A stretch of 64,000 nt of DNA from Eutrema japonicum (taxonomy: Eukaryota; Streptophyta; Magnoliopsida; Brassicales; Brassicaceae): positions 34,160,288 to 34,224,287 of the forward strand of contig BSQW01000001.1 of NCBI GenBank assembly GCA_030161315.1, in the 5' to 3' direction. The position numbers and the translations under genes are program-made. Of this stretch, positions 31,194 to 43,132 are shown piece after piece; position 1 is the first letter of the stretch, and every line of letters begins with the position of its first letter. The notes beneath the pieces were generated by a model that saw only the letters and a list, made by a program, of their open reading frames with translations, searched no databases and was not told the origin of the DNA.

Positions 31194-33610
31194 CTATATA
31201 GGTCGATTCACTTCGCCATCTACGATCGTGAGATCAGCAATCCTAGACAAGCGCTCATTAGACCCCGCATGATCAGTAATGCCAACATTAGCAGCAGAGA
31301 GCTCAATCAGATCATTCCCGAGAAAAATAGCTACGGAATCCTCCGAAATAGGAGAAATCACCAACCCTTCCTTCAAGCAGGAGACGACCTTGGAAAACTC
31401 GTTATCCGATCCGACCAAATCAGCTCTCCAGCCAATCAACTTATATGCCTCAGCTTCCAAGGTTGGTGGATCGTCTTTTCGAAGAATTTCCAAAAGCTCC
31501 AGATTACTATTAACATTGGCCAGATCAAGCACTTTACTCTTGACACCTTTCAACCGGTCCACACTCGCTTCAATTATGTTGACCCGATCTCGAAACAGCC
31601 GAGCTGATTCTCGCCTCGCCTCTTTTCGAGCTTCCTCGACGTTAGAATCATGACAAGCATCATTTGCCTCAAGCTGTCTCTTCAACGAAACTACGACAAC
31701 CCTCAATCGCATCCTCTCCTCGTTCAAACCAAGTATGTAGCCCGCCGCCTTAGCTGATTTCTCCTTCAGCGTCATTTTCTCCTTCTTGAGATCTAAAACT
31801 TTAGCCATAGCAAGGGCAAGTTTTTTCTCTGCCTCGTCGCGTTTGTTTTTCAACGCCAGAGGATTCCCCCTCGCATCTTCGACGAGTTGCTTGTCTCGGC
31901 AAACCCCTGACTAATAAGCAGCAACCAACTCATTGATAGAAGCAACGCACTGCAATACACGATCTGTATAAAGAAAATGATTTTTTTTCTAAATTTCGCA
32001 AAGGAAAAATTAGCTCGTACCCGGAGGCCACGTATCGACATATCAACATATGCCTTATCATTGATCAGGGCATCCAAGGGAGTGAGACGAACTTTGGGTC
32101 CACTGATCTGAGCAAGGATGGCAGCGGACGCATCATCTTCGTTAACAATAGTCTCGGAGAACAAGAAATCAGCGGAAGCAGAAGTATCAGCTCTCTTGTT
32201 CTTCGAAGCTTCGTCCCGGCCACCACTTGGAGTGGGACGTTTCTGACCTCGTTGGTCGGCATGCTTCGTTAAAACTGAATCAAAAGGTCTAGACACCGAA
32301 GGAATAGAAGAGGCAAGAATCCTCCCTCCGTTAGTTGCAGGAAGCTCGGGAGAAATAAAAAATTTCGCTTCGACATCTACAAAAAAAGCTTGTCTCGCTT
32401 TCTCTCTTATCTCTCTCTCTCTTATCACGGGCGTGTACTTTCTCCATTATTGTTGTCCTCAGCCCGAGCTCTCTCCACTCTCTAAAGCGAGAAGTGCTTT
32501 CCCCAGTGGATTCTCCTCGCCCTCAGCACGTTAAATACGACGTCTAGATCGGACGGGACAGGTGGAAGAAAATTACAATATGCAAAAATAAGGATAAGGT
32601 CAGAAAGACCAAATCAAATGATAAATCGAGCCAAAATCTACGGGTCGGCTACCAATCGGTCCCTAGTTTGTCTTGACTATGTGAAGACAATCGCTGTCAA
32701 CAGAACCCTCGGAAATACGAACGAAGAAGAAATGATCCTCCCAACTGCAATCTTTGCTCGGGAATAACGTGATGATTTTCCTAGTCTTCTTGTTACCAAT
32801 ATAGAACTTGGCAAACGTGGATTTTGGCATTCTTCTTATGTCCAACATATTTTGGAGATGATCGATAGTCACCTCGACATCACATTCGTAACTACGAATT
32901 AGAATCCCTATGAGGTGACGAAGCCCCCGAACTTTAATTTGGGCTAAAGAAAGGCTGTGATGTCATAAATAGCGAAGGATCACTTCGGGAATTGGAGACC
33001 AAAGAAAACATAAGTTGAAAAAGGCCTCGTAAACCATGAAACAGTCAGGAGGAGGATTATTGGCTCAATCAGACGGCTAGGGGATTACGAATTCAACATC
33101 CTCGGAAATATTGAATCGCACACGCAATTATTCCAAAGACATCGCGGTCGAGAGCGTGGAACATAGCGGAACAACTCGCTTCGTCTTGGGCCCTCTCGCA
33201 GGTTTTCTCTTCGATGAACCTGACTGATATATGTTCACCAGTCGATCTATCTCCGCCCTCGCCTCGTTGGGATCCCAAAGGAAGTCCTCATCTTCGATTT
33301 TTATCTCCTTGGTCGTCACCGCATTGTCAGGCTCAACCACGAAAGAGGGAACCAACCCCTCAGAGGGAATAACATCAAGATATCGACTTGCGACCTTTCG
33401 AACCCCGAAAGAAAGATTCGCCTCAGAGAAATTATTAACCTCGGGCGATACACCATCCTCAATACCGGTCTTCGCAGCTAAAGCGCAAGGGTCATACTCG
33501 TCATCTGCCTCCGATGATTTATATGCTTCGGCACCCGATAAGGAATCGTGAATGGGCAGAATATGGTCGGTCGAAACAACCGAACCGTTTAGAATATCGC
33601 AATCCGCCAT
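31194..33610 (-). pseudogene. Antisense extra ORF with Transposase_28 (gypsy-type transposon) similarity
   Basis: From 33610 the minus strand encodes MADCDILNGSVVSTDH and an acidic region, ending ETMSLE-like at 33128. A segment at 32663-32872 (SAKFYIGNKKTRKI-type, then PSKDCSWEDHFFFVRI) resembles the core of 'putative gypsy type transposon' proteins. At 31850-32428 comes a Ser-rich nuclear-type linker. The last part (31194-31853) is a long coiled coil (KKLALAMAKVLDLKKEKMTLKEKSAKAAG). Stops and gaps separate the blocks, so introns or decay must intervene. It lies antisense and downstream of the Tat pol, the place where Tat elements are known to carry extra antisense ORFs. Its molecular role is unknown. 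Confidence 0.65.
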
Positions 33611-34005
33611 ATCACTTCAAAAATAATAAATTAAAAAGGAGTAGAAAGCTACCTGAGTTTCAGAGATTTTTGGAATTATAAAACGAAATGAAGAGAAATC
33701 TCATCTTTTATAGACATTCTGCGCGTGGACGCGCGTGACCTCGAAAACCAACAGGGAACGAACATTCACAACTTTCAAGATATTTAAAGCAGAGTGCTTG
33801 AATGCAACTCGCATGAGACCTTCAAATCAAAATCAGCGGTAATATCACTCCAAAGCAACGAGGTGTGGCAAACTCATTTCATAGAATTCGCTATCATCTC
33901 AAATGGAAGTCATCTTGGAAATTACGACCCGGTATCTTGCCAGTTTGGTTGTTAATCTCGATCTCAATAAATCATACCTCGTCACAATCACTCCTGAATC
34001 TGACG
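33611..34005. other. Region upstream of the antisense ORF
   Basis: No coding sequence is recognised. It would hold the 5' leader and promoter of the minus-strand ORF. A TTTTATAGAC motif lies at 33706. Confidence 0.4.
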
Positions 34006-34055
34006 AGCTGGGGGGAGAACTGTTGGGGTCGGTTTTCACCCACCCGAGATTAACA
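34006..34055 (+). repeat. Possible polypurine tract and start of a Tat 3' LTR
   Basis: A purine run GCTGGGGGGAGAAC ends at 34020 and is followed by TGTTGGGGTCGGTTTTCACCC, the form of many Tat-lineage LTR starts. The LTR seems to be cut off within about 40 bp by Athila ORF1-like sequence, so the assignment is tentative. Confidence 0.4.
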
Positions 34056-34059
34056 TGAA

Positions 34060-35958
34060 GCATGTCGATACGCATAGAATATGGAGGGCCGAGCCAAATC
34101 ATGACAGCCCTAAAAATAGCTCCTCTCATTGCCTCGTCTAGAAGAACAGAAGATGCACCAAGGTAATCCTACCTTGAGAGGACGAAAGCCGAGCTGAGGC
34201 CAAAGCAACGACATCTATCAACCGAACCAAGACCGCTGCGATTGACTCACCTCGAAAGACCAATCTCATCAGAATAAAAATGGGCCAAGATACAAACATC
34301 TCTTCAACTTGTGGGCCGAGTTCAAATCCCATTTCATTGATTACCCTAACAAGGTGATTCGCCATCTCGGGAAGTGATCTAAGTCGGTGGCTGCGTAAGG
34401 GAAAAGGAAATATTCTATATTCTGTCTGAGATCCTCGCCCACGAAACATTTATAAATAACAAGCATTGTCATTCATAGAGAACACATGTTTTTACCCTAG
34501 CTGAAACACTTAGCAATATCTTGTACGAAATCGCTTTCTAAAGAACAGATAATAAAACCACCATCTTTGGATCTCTTACTATGTTTTTCCCAGAAAATTC
34601 GGTTCCCTCTAAAAGTGTCGACAAAAATCGATTGTGTGAGTTTCGATTCTCACAACGAGCATGTGTTAGTATTAGTAGTAGAGATCGCTCTGCAGCTGCG
34701 TCTCGCTTGGCCTTAGCCACTAAAAACTCGCCGATAGTGTATGGTAGACGCAAGACTGCAGGTACATAGTATATCGTCTCCGGTATCCATCTAGGAGTTT
34801 CTCCATCTCGGAGCTTAGGGACAAAATTAGAAGATAAGAAAACAATGTAAGACTCAGCGACGTTTGGGCAGAATTTGTAACCAAATATGTCCGGGTCGAG
34901 TGATGTGCAAGAGATAGTTCGGTCTCGTAAAAACTGCATGGGATCAAACCAAGTTACTTGAAGTTGAGTCACAGTCAAGAAATCGAAGTGAACGGCCCGT
35001 AGAATCGCCGTGATTATGCTTCCGAAAGCGGTGGTAGAGTCCTCGGGTCTCGTGGCAAGCGCTTTGTGATTCACCTTTACCAAATTCTTCGCAATGATAC
35101 AAGCGAAGCAAGCATAGCGTGGGCCAGCGATGAGTAGAATTTGAAGAGTAACAAGCTAGCCTTTGCAGACACTAGCCACATTTTCTCTCGAATACATGGT
35201 GTGCGCGAAGAGTTTGTGTACGAAGCGGACAACGGGATGCGTGAGTAGGGAAGCCTTAGATCTTCCGTTGTCGTTGACACCTTGTCCCATTCTGTGCAAC
35301 AACTCTCTATTGGGATCCTACTCGGAGTTAATCTCATCAATATATCGAAGCTTCAAAGCTTCACAAAGTTCAAGAACAGTTAACGCATAAGTGTATCCAT
35401 GTATGGTAAAAGTAAGTGTACTGTCATTCGCTCTTGGATTAGAGCGTCTCTTGTAGCACATGGTGACGGTTGCTGAGAATTCCTTGGTGAGATCGTCGTA
35501 GGTGGGGAAATTGAGCTCCATGAAATGTCTAAGATTAAGCTCATCGAGATACCAAATCACGTCTTCTCTAATCTCGAGCGTTTCGAGAGTCGAGTAGTCT
35601 ATACGAGGTGTTGATTTGATAACCATTCTTTTGAGCTTCTCGAGGTAGTTGATATTCGGGTCCATAGGTTGCCCGACAAATCATACTCTTAGTCTCGGTT
35701 CTGGAGGTGACGCTGGTTCACGGTGAGGGGAAGATGTCATATCAAGTGGATGGAGTGTAGCGCGAGTTAGAGTTTGTGGTTGCCGAGATTAGTGTCACCC
35801 TCCACACTAGTTGTATTCAATCCACCTTGGATCTCGTTGGGACGCCTAGAGATTGATCTCCATGATGATTCTCCTACGTATCCGCTCTTCTTAGAGCGTG
35901 TTATGTGAGATCTAACATGATCCATTGTTCCTACAAAATAGAAAAAAAATCTGGGCAA
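34060..35958 (-). pseudogene. Athila ORF1-like gene remnant
   Basis: The minus strand starts near 35920 (MDHVRSHITRSKKSGYVGES). After a break it has MDPNINYLEKLKRMV and a conserved block ELNFPTYDDLTKEFSATV...LTFTIHGYTYALTVLELCEALKLRYIDEI (35318-35665). This pattern is typical of the Arabidopsis retrotransposon ORF-1 family found in Athila elements. The following parts (34538-35083: WFDPMQFLRDRTI, PWIPE-like, ILTHARCE) and 34138-34449 continue the protein in shifted frames. A stop at 35318 and several shifts disable it. In Athila this ORF is the gag-proximal region. No protease or RT is attached here. Confidence 0.7.
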
Positions 35959-35960
35959 AA

Positions 35961-37022
35961 ATAAGAATATGGTTGTGATTGGAAAGTTTCAATGCACGAG
36001 GATACTATATCGAGTATCAAGAGACACATTCCATCTACAAACGAGTAATATCAAACGTAAATCTAGCAAATCGAGATGCTAATGACTAATTTCGGATTTG
36101 TGGCGTACTTTGCATAAAAAATTCTAAAAATAAATTTTTAAGCTCATTCTTATGCAAACTTAATAGATTACCGTATTTTAATAATCAACTAAAAAAGACT
36201 TGGCCAAATTAATCAAAGGTACTCTCCAAATTCGTTTTTAATAAAGCTCGAAATTTTCAAATTCCAAAAATCTGAAATCCATAATAATTAAGTGCTAAAA
36301 TTGAAATCTAATAATTCTAGAAGTTCAATTTAGAGTTCTCTAACAATTTCTAGCCATCATAGACATTAATCTATTTAAATTAAGAAAAACCTAGGGTTTG
36401 ACTCATATAAAAAAAATAGAGGTTTAGGATCATACCTTGTTGAAAAAGATGAGATAGTTGTGGAATTGGAATCTCATTTGATAAAGAATGAGAATGGATC
36501 AAAGAATTTTTGTAAAAGCTTGAGAATTGAAAAATTTGTTTTTGCTCAAAATGTCCAAGTCTCTTGACAGAGAAGAAGAAAGAGAGCTTTTAATCTAGAT
36601 ATACTCTTTTTGGTCTTTGAAAAGTTGTTTTATTGCAAAAATAACTTTTCTGTTTTTCAAAAACTTTTTGGAACTTACCTTAGCGGAACATGAAAAATAA
36701 ACCGGTTATGGTTTAATTTCAGGTCGGGAACATGTTCGAGATTTCACGGTTAAGGATTGGAAACGGCTCATGAATGGTCGGTATGAATTATGGTTCGGAA
36801 TTGCCTGGCCGCGGGTCGATCAAACGCGACCGCGACCAAATGCTCCTTCGCCGCAGGTCGGGACTCTACAACAGCGGCCGATCGTCTCTTCGCCGCGGGA
36901 CCAGGCAACGAATGCGCGTTCGAGAGCTCATTCGCCGCGGGTGAAGCTCCTACTGCCGCAGTCGAATGGCTCTTGCTTTCTCCTTCGCTCCTTTGGCGTT
37001 TTGCGATCTGTTTCGAGTGGCT
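35961..37022. other. AT-rich leader region and a GC-rich patch
   Basis: 35,960-36,700 is AT-rich with no ORF. It may be leader and LTR sequence of the minus-strand ORF1 element: CTCTCTTTCTTCTTCTCTGTC on that strand near 36,570 resembles a pyrimidine-rich leader. 36,730-37,020 is GC-richer, with the word TCGCCGC(A/G)GG repeated at about 36849, 36890 and 36930. I do not recognise a gene. Confidence 0.45.
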
Positions 37023-37916
37023 CACTACAAAAAAAAGCTGTCTATTTCCAAAGAAAATTTACGACATTTTTAGATCGTCGTAATTGGCCAACGACATTAC
37101 GACAAAATATGTGTTCGATGCAATTTTTTCATGCATATTTGTCGTCGTAAAATCGTCGTAAAATGGTCGTAATTGACCAACGACATTACGAAGATATCAA
37201 AAATCGTCGTAAATATGTTGTAAAGTTACATCAATATTACGACGAATGTGACTTTCGCAAATTACGTTGTAAAGTCGATTTAATTTTACATTGGATTTAC
37301 AACGACATGTGTTCGATGTAAATCAACAACGATTTCACGTCGATTGTTTCCACTTTGGTGAACACGTTTTCCAGCAGGTTCACCTAATTATTTACGACTA
37401 ATCTAGTCGTCGTAAATCCATCATATATTCGATGTAAAGTCATTGTAAATGTTATTTCGATGTAAATTCGTTTTAAATTTCCGATGTAAATCCGTTGGTA
37501 ATTCTGAAATTTTTTATATAAATACATCCAAACTTCAAACGAAAGTTTCAAAAAAAAAAACACTTATCCCAAGAAAAAAACACTATAAAATATTTTTTTA
37601 TAAAATGTCTATATACGATCTACGAAGATGGATGTACACACATAAGAATTCGGAGGGAGCGTTGACGAAATAATTCAAAGAGGGGCTTGAAATATTCATG
37701 TATCAGGCCGGAAATATACAAACAACCCTGGAAAGCGGTAAGATGGTATGTCCTTGTCGTAAATGCAAGAATACGAGATATATTTTTATTGAGACGGTGT
37801 GGAAGCATTTACTAAATAGAGGGTTTATGTCGCAATATTATGTTTGGTATCAACATGGAGAGAGTTTTGAAAGGAGTACTCAAGCTGATCGTATTAGTAA
37901 TTACCAAGGTTGAAAG
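37023..37916 (+). mobile_element. Truncated CACTA element, left end only
   Basis: This starts CACTACAAAAAAAAGCTG. About 500 bp of (C)GTCGTAA/TTACGAC sub-terminal repeats follow, then the beginning of a transposase gene. No matching right terminus is found before the next elements, and there is no paired target duplication. It belongs to a different CACTA family from 13719-21298, because the sub-terminal repeat is GTCGTAA with AACGAC rather than TAGTCG. Confidence 0.8.
37602..37913 (+). pseudogene. Transposase-associated domain of a truncated CACTA transposase
   Basis: The ATG gives MSIYDLRRWMYTHKNSEGALTK. A TAA stop then interrupts the frame, and FKEGLEIFMYQAG...MVCPCRKCKN...IETVWKHLLNRGFMSQYYVWYQHGE follows in frame. 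Cys spacing and WKHL..RGFM match the N-terminal domain at 14181-14460. The gene is cut at about 37913. Confidence 0.8.
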
Positions 37917-38450
37917 CTTGGAGGCGGTTGACCTATGAGGTTGAAACTTCAATTCTTCTCTTGCCGCGGTCATAAGTCATGGACCCATGGTGGTTGACCT
38001 ATGAGGTTGAAACTTCAATTCTTCTATTGCTTCTTTCGCGAGACTGCATAACATCTCTTCAAGCAATTGGATATATCTTGAGATATAATTGTATATATAT
38101 TGAGATATAACCGTTGGATTGTGTTGAAACCAAGTGGGTATGAAAGTTGGTTATCCCTTATATCTTTTGTCCAAATTTGGGCGTGATCAGACGGTGAGAA
38201 GGTCTCCATTGGATGTCGAACTTCTCACAGTCCAAAATTGTCCAAAATCTTGTTTTTCTCCAATTTGCGTCATTTTGCCTAAGGAACCTGAAATGAGTTT
38301 TGAAACTTCAAATATGCAAAAACTACGATAAACATGTAAAAGCGAATGAAACACTTATTAAAATGTTCTTAAATAAGTGGTAAAAATATGGTGTTATCAA
38401 CTCCCACAGACTTAGATTTTGTTTGTCCTCAAACAAAACAAAACCAAAAT
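37917..38450 (-). repeat. Gypsy LTR start and polypurine region, reverse orientation
   Basis: On the minus strand, TTTTGTTTGTTTGAGGACAAACAAAATC, then AAATCTAAGTCTGTGGGAGT (38403-38422), then TGATAACACC is the usual 3' leader, purine tract and LTR start of plant gypsy elements. The LTR continues to about 37917. A 40 bp segment (GGTTGACCTATGAGGTTGAA and onward) is duplicated at 37925 and 37991. Confidence 0.6.
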
Positions 38451-39150
38451 CTCGGAAAGATCACACAAAAATCATAGAGAACTAGAAATCTCGGAGACTG
38501 TCCTTCTAAACCATAACCATCGAACCACACCAAACACAATCTAGCCTAGAAAATTCTCACCATAAGTTTCTGTAACACTAGTCCACGGTATCCGTCAAAC
38601 GAAATATAAATTTTCAAAATCCAAAAATCATGTCAACTACCTCTCTAAATTCATTAAGTGCAAATTTAAACTTCTCATCAAAAAGATCAAACCAAGACAA
38701 TCGAGTCTATGTATTAAATATTTTTAAAGGTGAATTCATGTGGTCCATGTAATCTTTCTATTTTGGGCATTATTGATCACGCATGCATTTACACTATCCC
38801 ATTTAATATCCCTCGTGATTGCAATAACACTTGGAAAGCAAAATAAAATAAAAGATTAAAAAAAAAATCAATTTAACTATCCCATTCAATACCCTTACTT
38901 AATTTATACTATCTCACTAGTCCACCATCACTTGGTTAAAGTTTTCAATTAGCATAATTTATTGGTTTATGGGTTTATTTCTTACTATTTTATTTGGTTT
39001 CACGTAAAAATATAGTGTGCATTCAAGTGACATTTAAGTTTTAGTAACAATTATAAGAGTTGTAAATAGTAGATACAGCGAGGCCATTAGTAACACGTAG
39101 AGATGCAGAGGGAGAAGAGGAACCCCCAATGAATAAATAAGAAGAGATAA
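38451..39150. other. AT-rich sequence without recognised features
   Basis: I see no ORF with recognisable content and no clear repeat. The words ATCCCATTTAATA and ATCCCATTCAATA occur at 38796 and 38880. The left end of the Mutator-like element probably lies at or near the right side of this stretch. Confidence 0.4.
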
Positions 39151-40011
39151 AATTATGGGTGAATTGGGTATTGGGTAGTTGATCATATTATTAGGAAAAT
39201 GACAATTGACAAAATGAAATTGGATTTGACAAAAAAAATTATTTTATTTTACACCGAAATATCTTTTACTGGAAAGAGGCAGAAGTTATGTCGTAACATT
39301 AAATATTCTGTCGCAGTATTAAATGCATTGTCGCTGCTAAATGAGTTAGGACAATTGTCGTTGCTACTGTTAATTAATTCAGTTATCGTGTTAACCCAAT
39401 TATCATATCGAGTTACGTTTATGTTTATTGTGATAACCTAGTTATCAGATCATACAAAATATAAAAAAATAAAATTAAACTCGTAAATTAAGGTTTTTTA
39501 TTTATGTATATATAAGTTCAATAAAAAAGAATTGTATTTTTCTTACGTAATTAACATGATAATAATTATAACAACCTATTATATAGAATGTTATCGTGCT
39601 AACAATAATATATGAATACTTATAATGTGCTACCACTAATATCTGATAAGTGGTTAACATGCTAAATAATATGATATCGCGATAAGTTTATATTTATTGT
39701 GTTAACTTAGTTATCATATCATACAAATTATGAAAATTATAATTAAATTCGTGAATTAATATTTTTAAAATTATGTATATATAAGTATAATAAAAAATAA
39801 TTAATATTTCTCTTACGTAATTGACACAATAACAATTATAATATCATATTATATAGAAGTCAATTTAACAATTTGAGATAACGTATAATATTATTAACAA
39901 GTCAAGTTAACAATTCATTTTAGCATATAACATTGTTAACAAGTAAGTTGACATGTAACGATCGTTAACAAGTCAAGTTAACGTATAATATCGTTAACAT
40001 ATCACGGAACT

Positions 40012-40250
40012 GAACACGATAACATATTAGAGTTAACAAGATGTCTCCGCAGTCTATAACATTGTTATCACTGATATGTAGCCGAACACGATAATATATT
40101 AGAGTTAACAAGATGTCTCCACATTCGATAACATTGTTATCGTTGATATGTAACTGAACACGATAACATATTGAAATTAATAAGATGTCTCCCAACTTCG
40201 TATAACATTGTTATCGCTGATATGTAACTCAACACGATAACATATTAGTG
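40012..40250. repeat. Tandem repeat, about 70 bp unit, 3.4 copies, rich in GATAAC/GTTATC
   Basis: Each unit contains ACACGATAACATATTAGAGT, then TTAACAAGATGTCTCC, then TAACATTGTTATC and GATATGTA. Copies start at about 40014, 40085, 40155 and 40228. Confidence 0.9.
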
Positions 40251-41135
40251 TTAGCAAATCTCCATCTGGTCCCACTTCAGACACGATCAGTTCTCCGGAT
40301 GTGAACCTCTCAACCATTGGAACTTCGTTCACAACGTGGCCATGATGAGAAAAGATAGGTGGCCTCTCGCCTTTATCCTGAATTGCAGTAAGAGAATCAT
40401 CTATGTTGTAGAATATAATGAGATAAACTAGTTATCTGATAATAATCGTAATGTTAACAACTATGTCCAGTTCAGAGCTAAAAAACATAATTATCATATC
40501 ACTGGCGGGCACACTTTAGACCCACTAGATTGCGCTGATTCATCATATTGTTCTTCCTGCCGGTTTTCCTCAACCTCGGCGTTGCTCCGCTTTTTCAAGT
40601 TCTACAGAAATTTGAAAATCGAATAGTTGTTAACTAGTCGTCGTTCACTAGTTAATTAGTTGTTGTCGATAGTTTATACAAAGTTAGCACGATAACTTTG
40701 TTAGTCCTGAAATAATTACCATGTGTTGGTAACTGCTATACCCTAAGTAAATAACAAATTGAAATCAGCGAATAACTTACAACTTCTCCAATGACAACCA
40801 CAAATTTAAACGGGTTCATCCACGGGTTCCTACGAAAATTGCCTACGAACTCAACCACCAGTAATGATAAATAGCGGCTAACCCAGTTGTGTTGCTTTTA
40901 CTAAAATATCAAAAAGAGATTCAACCAATTTTATCCTAATTTTGCATGCTAAACCAATTATCTTATACTATTTAAACGGGTTTACCTTAGTGAAAAGCGG
41001 TCAGCGGGTTTACATTATTGCTAACTACCTTAACGAGAAGTGGCAAGTACCTTAACGATCAACATCGATTATCTAGATCTAAAATCACAAAGAAACTCAG
41101 ATCTAGATAGAGAACCAACCATCGTCATAAACCCA

Positions 41136-43132
41136 CACTACAAGAAAACAACGTTTTAGCGACTACAGCAGGAGTCGCTAAATAGTCGCTAAAATGTGTA
41201 TTACGACTAAAAAGCGACTAAATCATGTAGTCGTTAATCTTTAGTCGCTAAAGTGTGTAGTCGTAAAAATAGTCGCTAAATTGCGACTACTTTACGACTA
41301 CATCACATGAACAGTGTAATAGTCGTAAAATAGTCGCATAAATTACCGACTATTATATGACTAATTTAACGTCTATTTAGCGACTATTTAAAAAAAATAA
41401 AAAAAAACAAAACAAAATATCCCAAATTTTTTTTTATTTATTAAAATTAATAATTACAAAAAACAAAAAAAAACAAAAGAAGATCGAAGCTTCCTCCGCC
41501 GGCGAGCTCCTCTCCGCAGCTTCCTCCGCCGTCCTCACCGGTGAATCCCCAGCACGAGATCCTTCGAGAAGGAGCGCGATCGAAGAAGAAGCTTCGAGAA
41601 GGTGTCGCGGCGGCTACAACTGGAGGCGTCTCCTGGTTTCGTCGCAGAGATGACCGGAAGCAGAGGCTTCGAGTAGCCAAAGGGAACCACCGTGGGATGA
41701 GCGACGTCTGCATAGGAGTTGCGGATTGGTCGGCGGTGGCGGCGATGCAAGTTGAGAATCGCAGGGAAGAAGAACGCCGACAAAGGAGAAGCTTCGGAGA
41801 AAGGAGAACGCCGACGAAGGAGAAGCTTCGGAGAACGCCGACGAATGAGAAGCTTCGGAGAAGAACGCCATCGAATCTCTTTACTTTGAAGAAATCGTAT
41901 GGACTTTGAAGAAATCAAATGAACTTTTTCAATCTGCAGAACATGGAGACGAAGATAGAGAAGAAAAGGAAGTGTTTGTGTTCTGGTCTGTTAGATATTG
42001 GGTTATCAACGGTTAAGATTGCGATCTGTGTGATGGGTTAGGTAACCAGTCAAATCCTGAGCATATATTTTCTTCTTTTCATTTTTTTTTCTTTTATTTC
42101 TTATTTGATAGCGTTGTAGATTGAATTTTTAAAAACTGTAAAAAATCCCATAAACTTTTTTATGTAAATCTGTAAACTTTAAACATATCAAAAGTATAAA
42201 TTATTAAACTTCTACTTTAAATGATTTTTTTATATAATGATTAGATTTTTTTAATTGTTAGATTTTAGTTTTCAGTATATATAATTAAATTCTTGATTTT
42301 AAGTTTTAAAATTATGATTTAGGATTAAGAAAATGATTATATTTTTTAAAAAAATAGAATTAAATAGTTTTTAAAAAGATTGATTTTATATAAAGTATAT
42401 ATGTAAATGGTTTTAAATATTGTTTTTATGTGTATATAATGATTATATTTTTGTTTAATGGTTTAGGATTTTATTTCTATGATTAAAAGTTGTCACGCAA
42501 AAGCCACAAATCGTGTTTCTGGCTGCATTATTCACTATTTTCGTGGCTAAAATTCGGCGGACAATTTGATAATTTAGCTAGCCACGAATATTTAGTGGCT
42601 AAATCGTGATATCAATTTATGTTATTGAAACGACAAATTACACTGAAATTCATCTTAGATTTGGTTCTGCATCTCCGACATCATAATAGAGCATTGAGCC
42701 ACATGTATATATAAGTTATACATATGTATATAGATATGTGTGTATAAGTTATACATATATATATACATGTATATAATTTAGCGACTATTATGCGACTATT
42801 GTGCGATTTCCCGAAATAGTCGCCTAATAGTCGCTAATTTAGTGACTATTATGCGACTACTGTGCGATCTGCCGAAATAGTCGCATATTCGTCGTTAATT
42901 TAGCGACTATTAGGCGACTATTATTTTCCGTCTGAAATGTAGTCGTAAATTAGTCGTAAAATAGCGACTATTCTAGCGACTATGTTCTTTGGTTGTAAAA
43001 CAGCGACTCAATTACGACCAATTTGTATTAGTCGCCAAATAGTCGCCAAATAGTCGCTAAATAGTCACAACTTTTAGCGACTAATTATTTAGTTGCCATA
43101 TGTACTCGCCAAAACGCTGTTTTCTTGTAGTG
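41136..43132. mobile_element. Non-autonomous CACTA element (2.0 kb)
   Basis: The ends CACTACAAGAAAACAACGTTTTAGCG and the inverse of CACTACAAGAAAACAGCGTTTTGGCG bound 1997 bp, flanked by cca on both sides (41133-41135 and 43133-43135). Sub-terminal regions (41155-41390 and 42775-43125) carry TAGTCGCTAA/TTAGCGACTA repeats. There is no transposase. The payload includes a GC-rich patch at 41480-41900. It could be mobilised by a related autonomous CACTA, though its sub-terminal motif differs slightly from that of 13719-21298. Confidence 0.93.
41480..41910. other. GC-rich, coding-like patch inside the non-autonomous CACTA
   Basis: This stretch is open in several frames on both strands and much richer in G+C than its surroundings. 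It contains a local repeat of GAAGCTTCGGAGAA with CGCCGACGAA at 41790-41865. It may be a captured host-gene fragment, but I do not recognise the source. Confidence 0.4.

Noticed and set aside
31194..31853. Coiled-coil ORF as a host gene
   Set aside because: It lies between Tat pol and a possible Tat LTR, next to a Transposase_28-like block, and is interrupted like its neighbours, so a transposon origin is more likely.
38400..39150. Possible host gene or promoter
   Set aside because: There is no ORF with recognisable content. The region starts with a gypsy LTR and ends in MULE sequence.
39965..40195. Minus-strand open frame with repeated CGDILLT peptide
   Set aside because: It is a direct product of the 70 bp tandem repeat and not a plausible protein.
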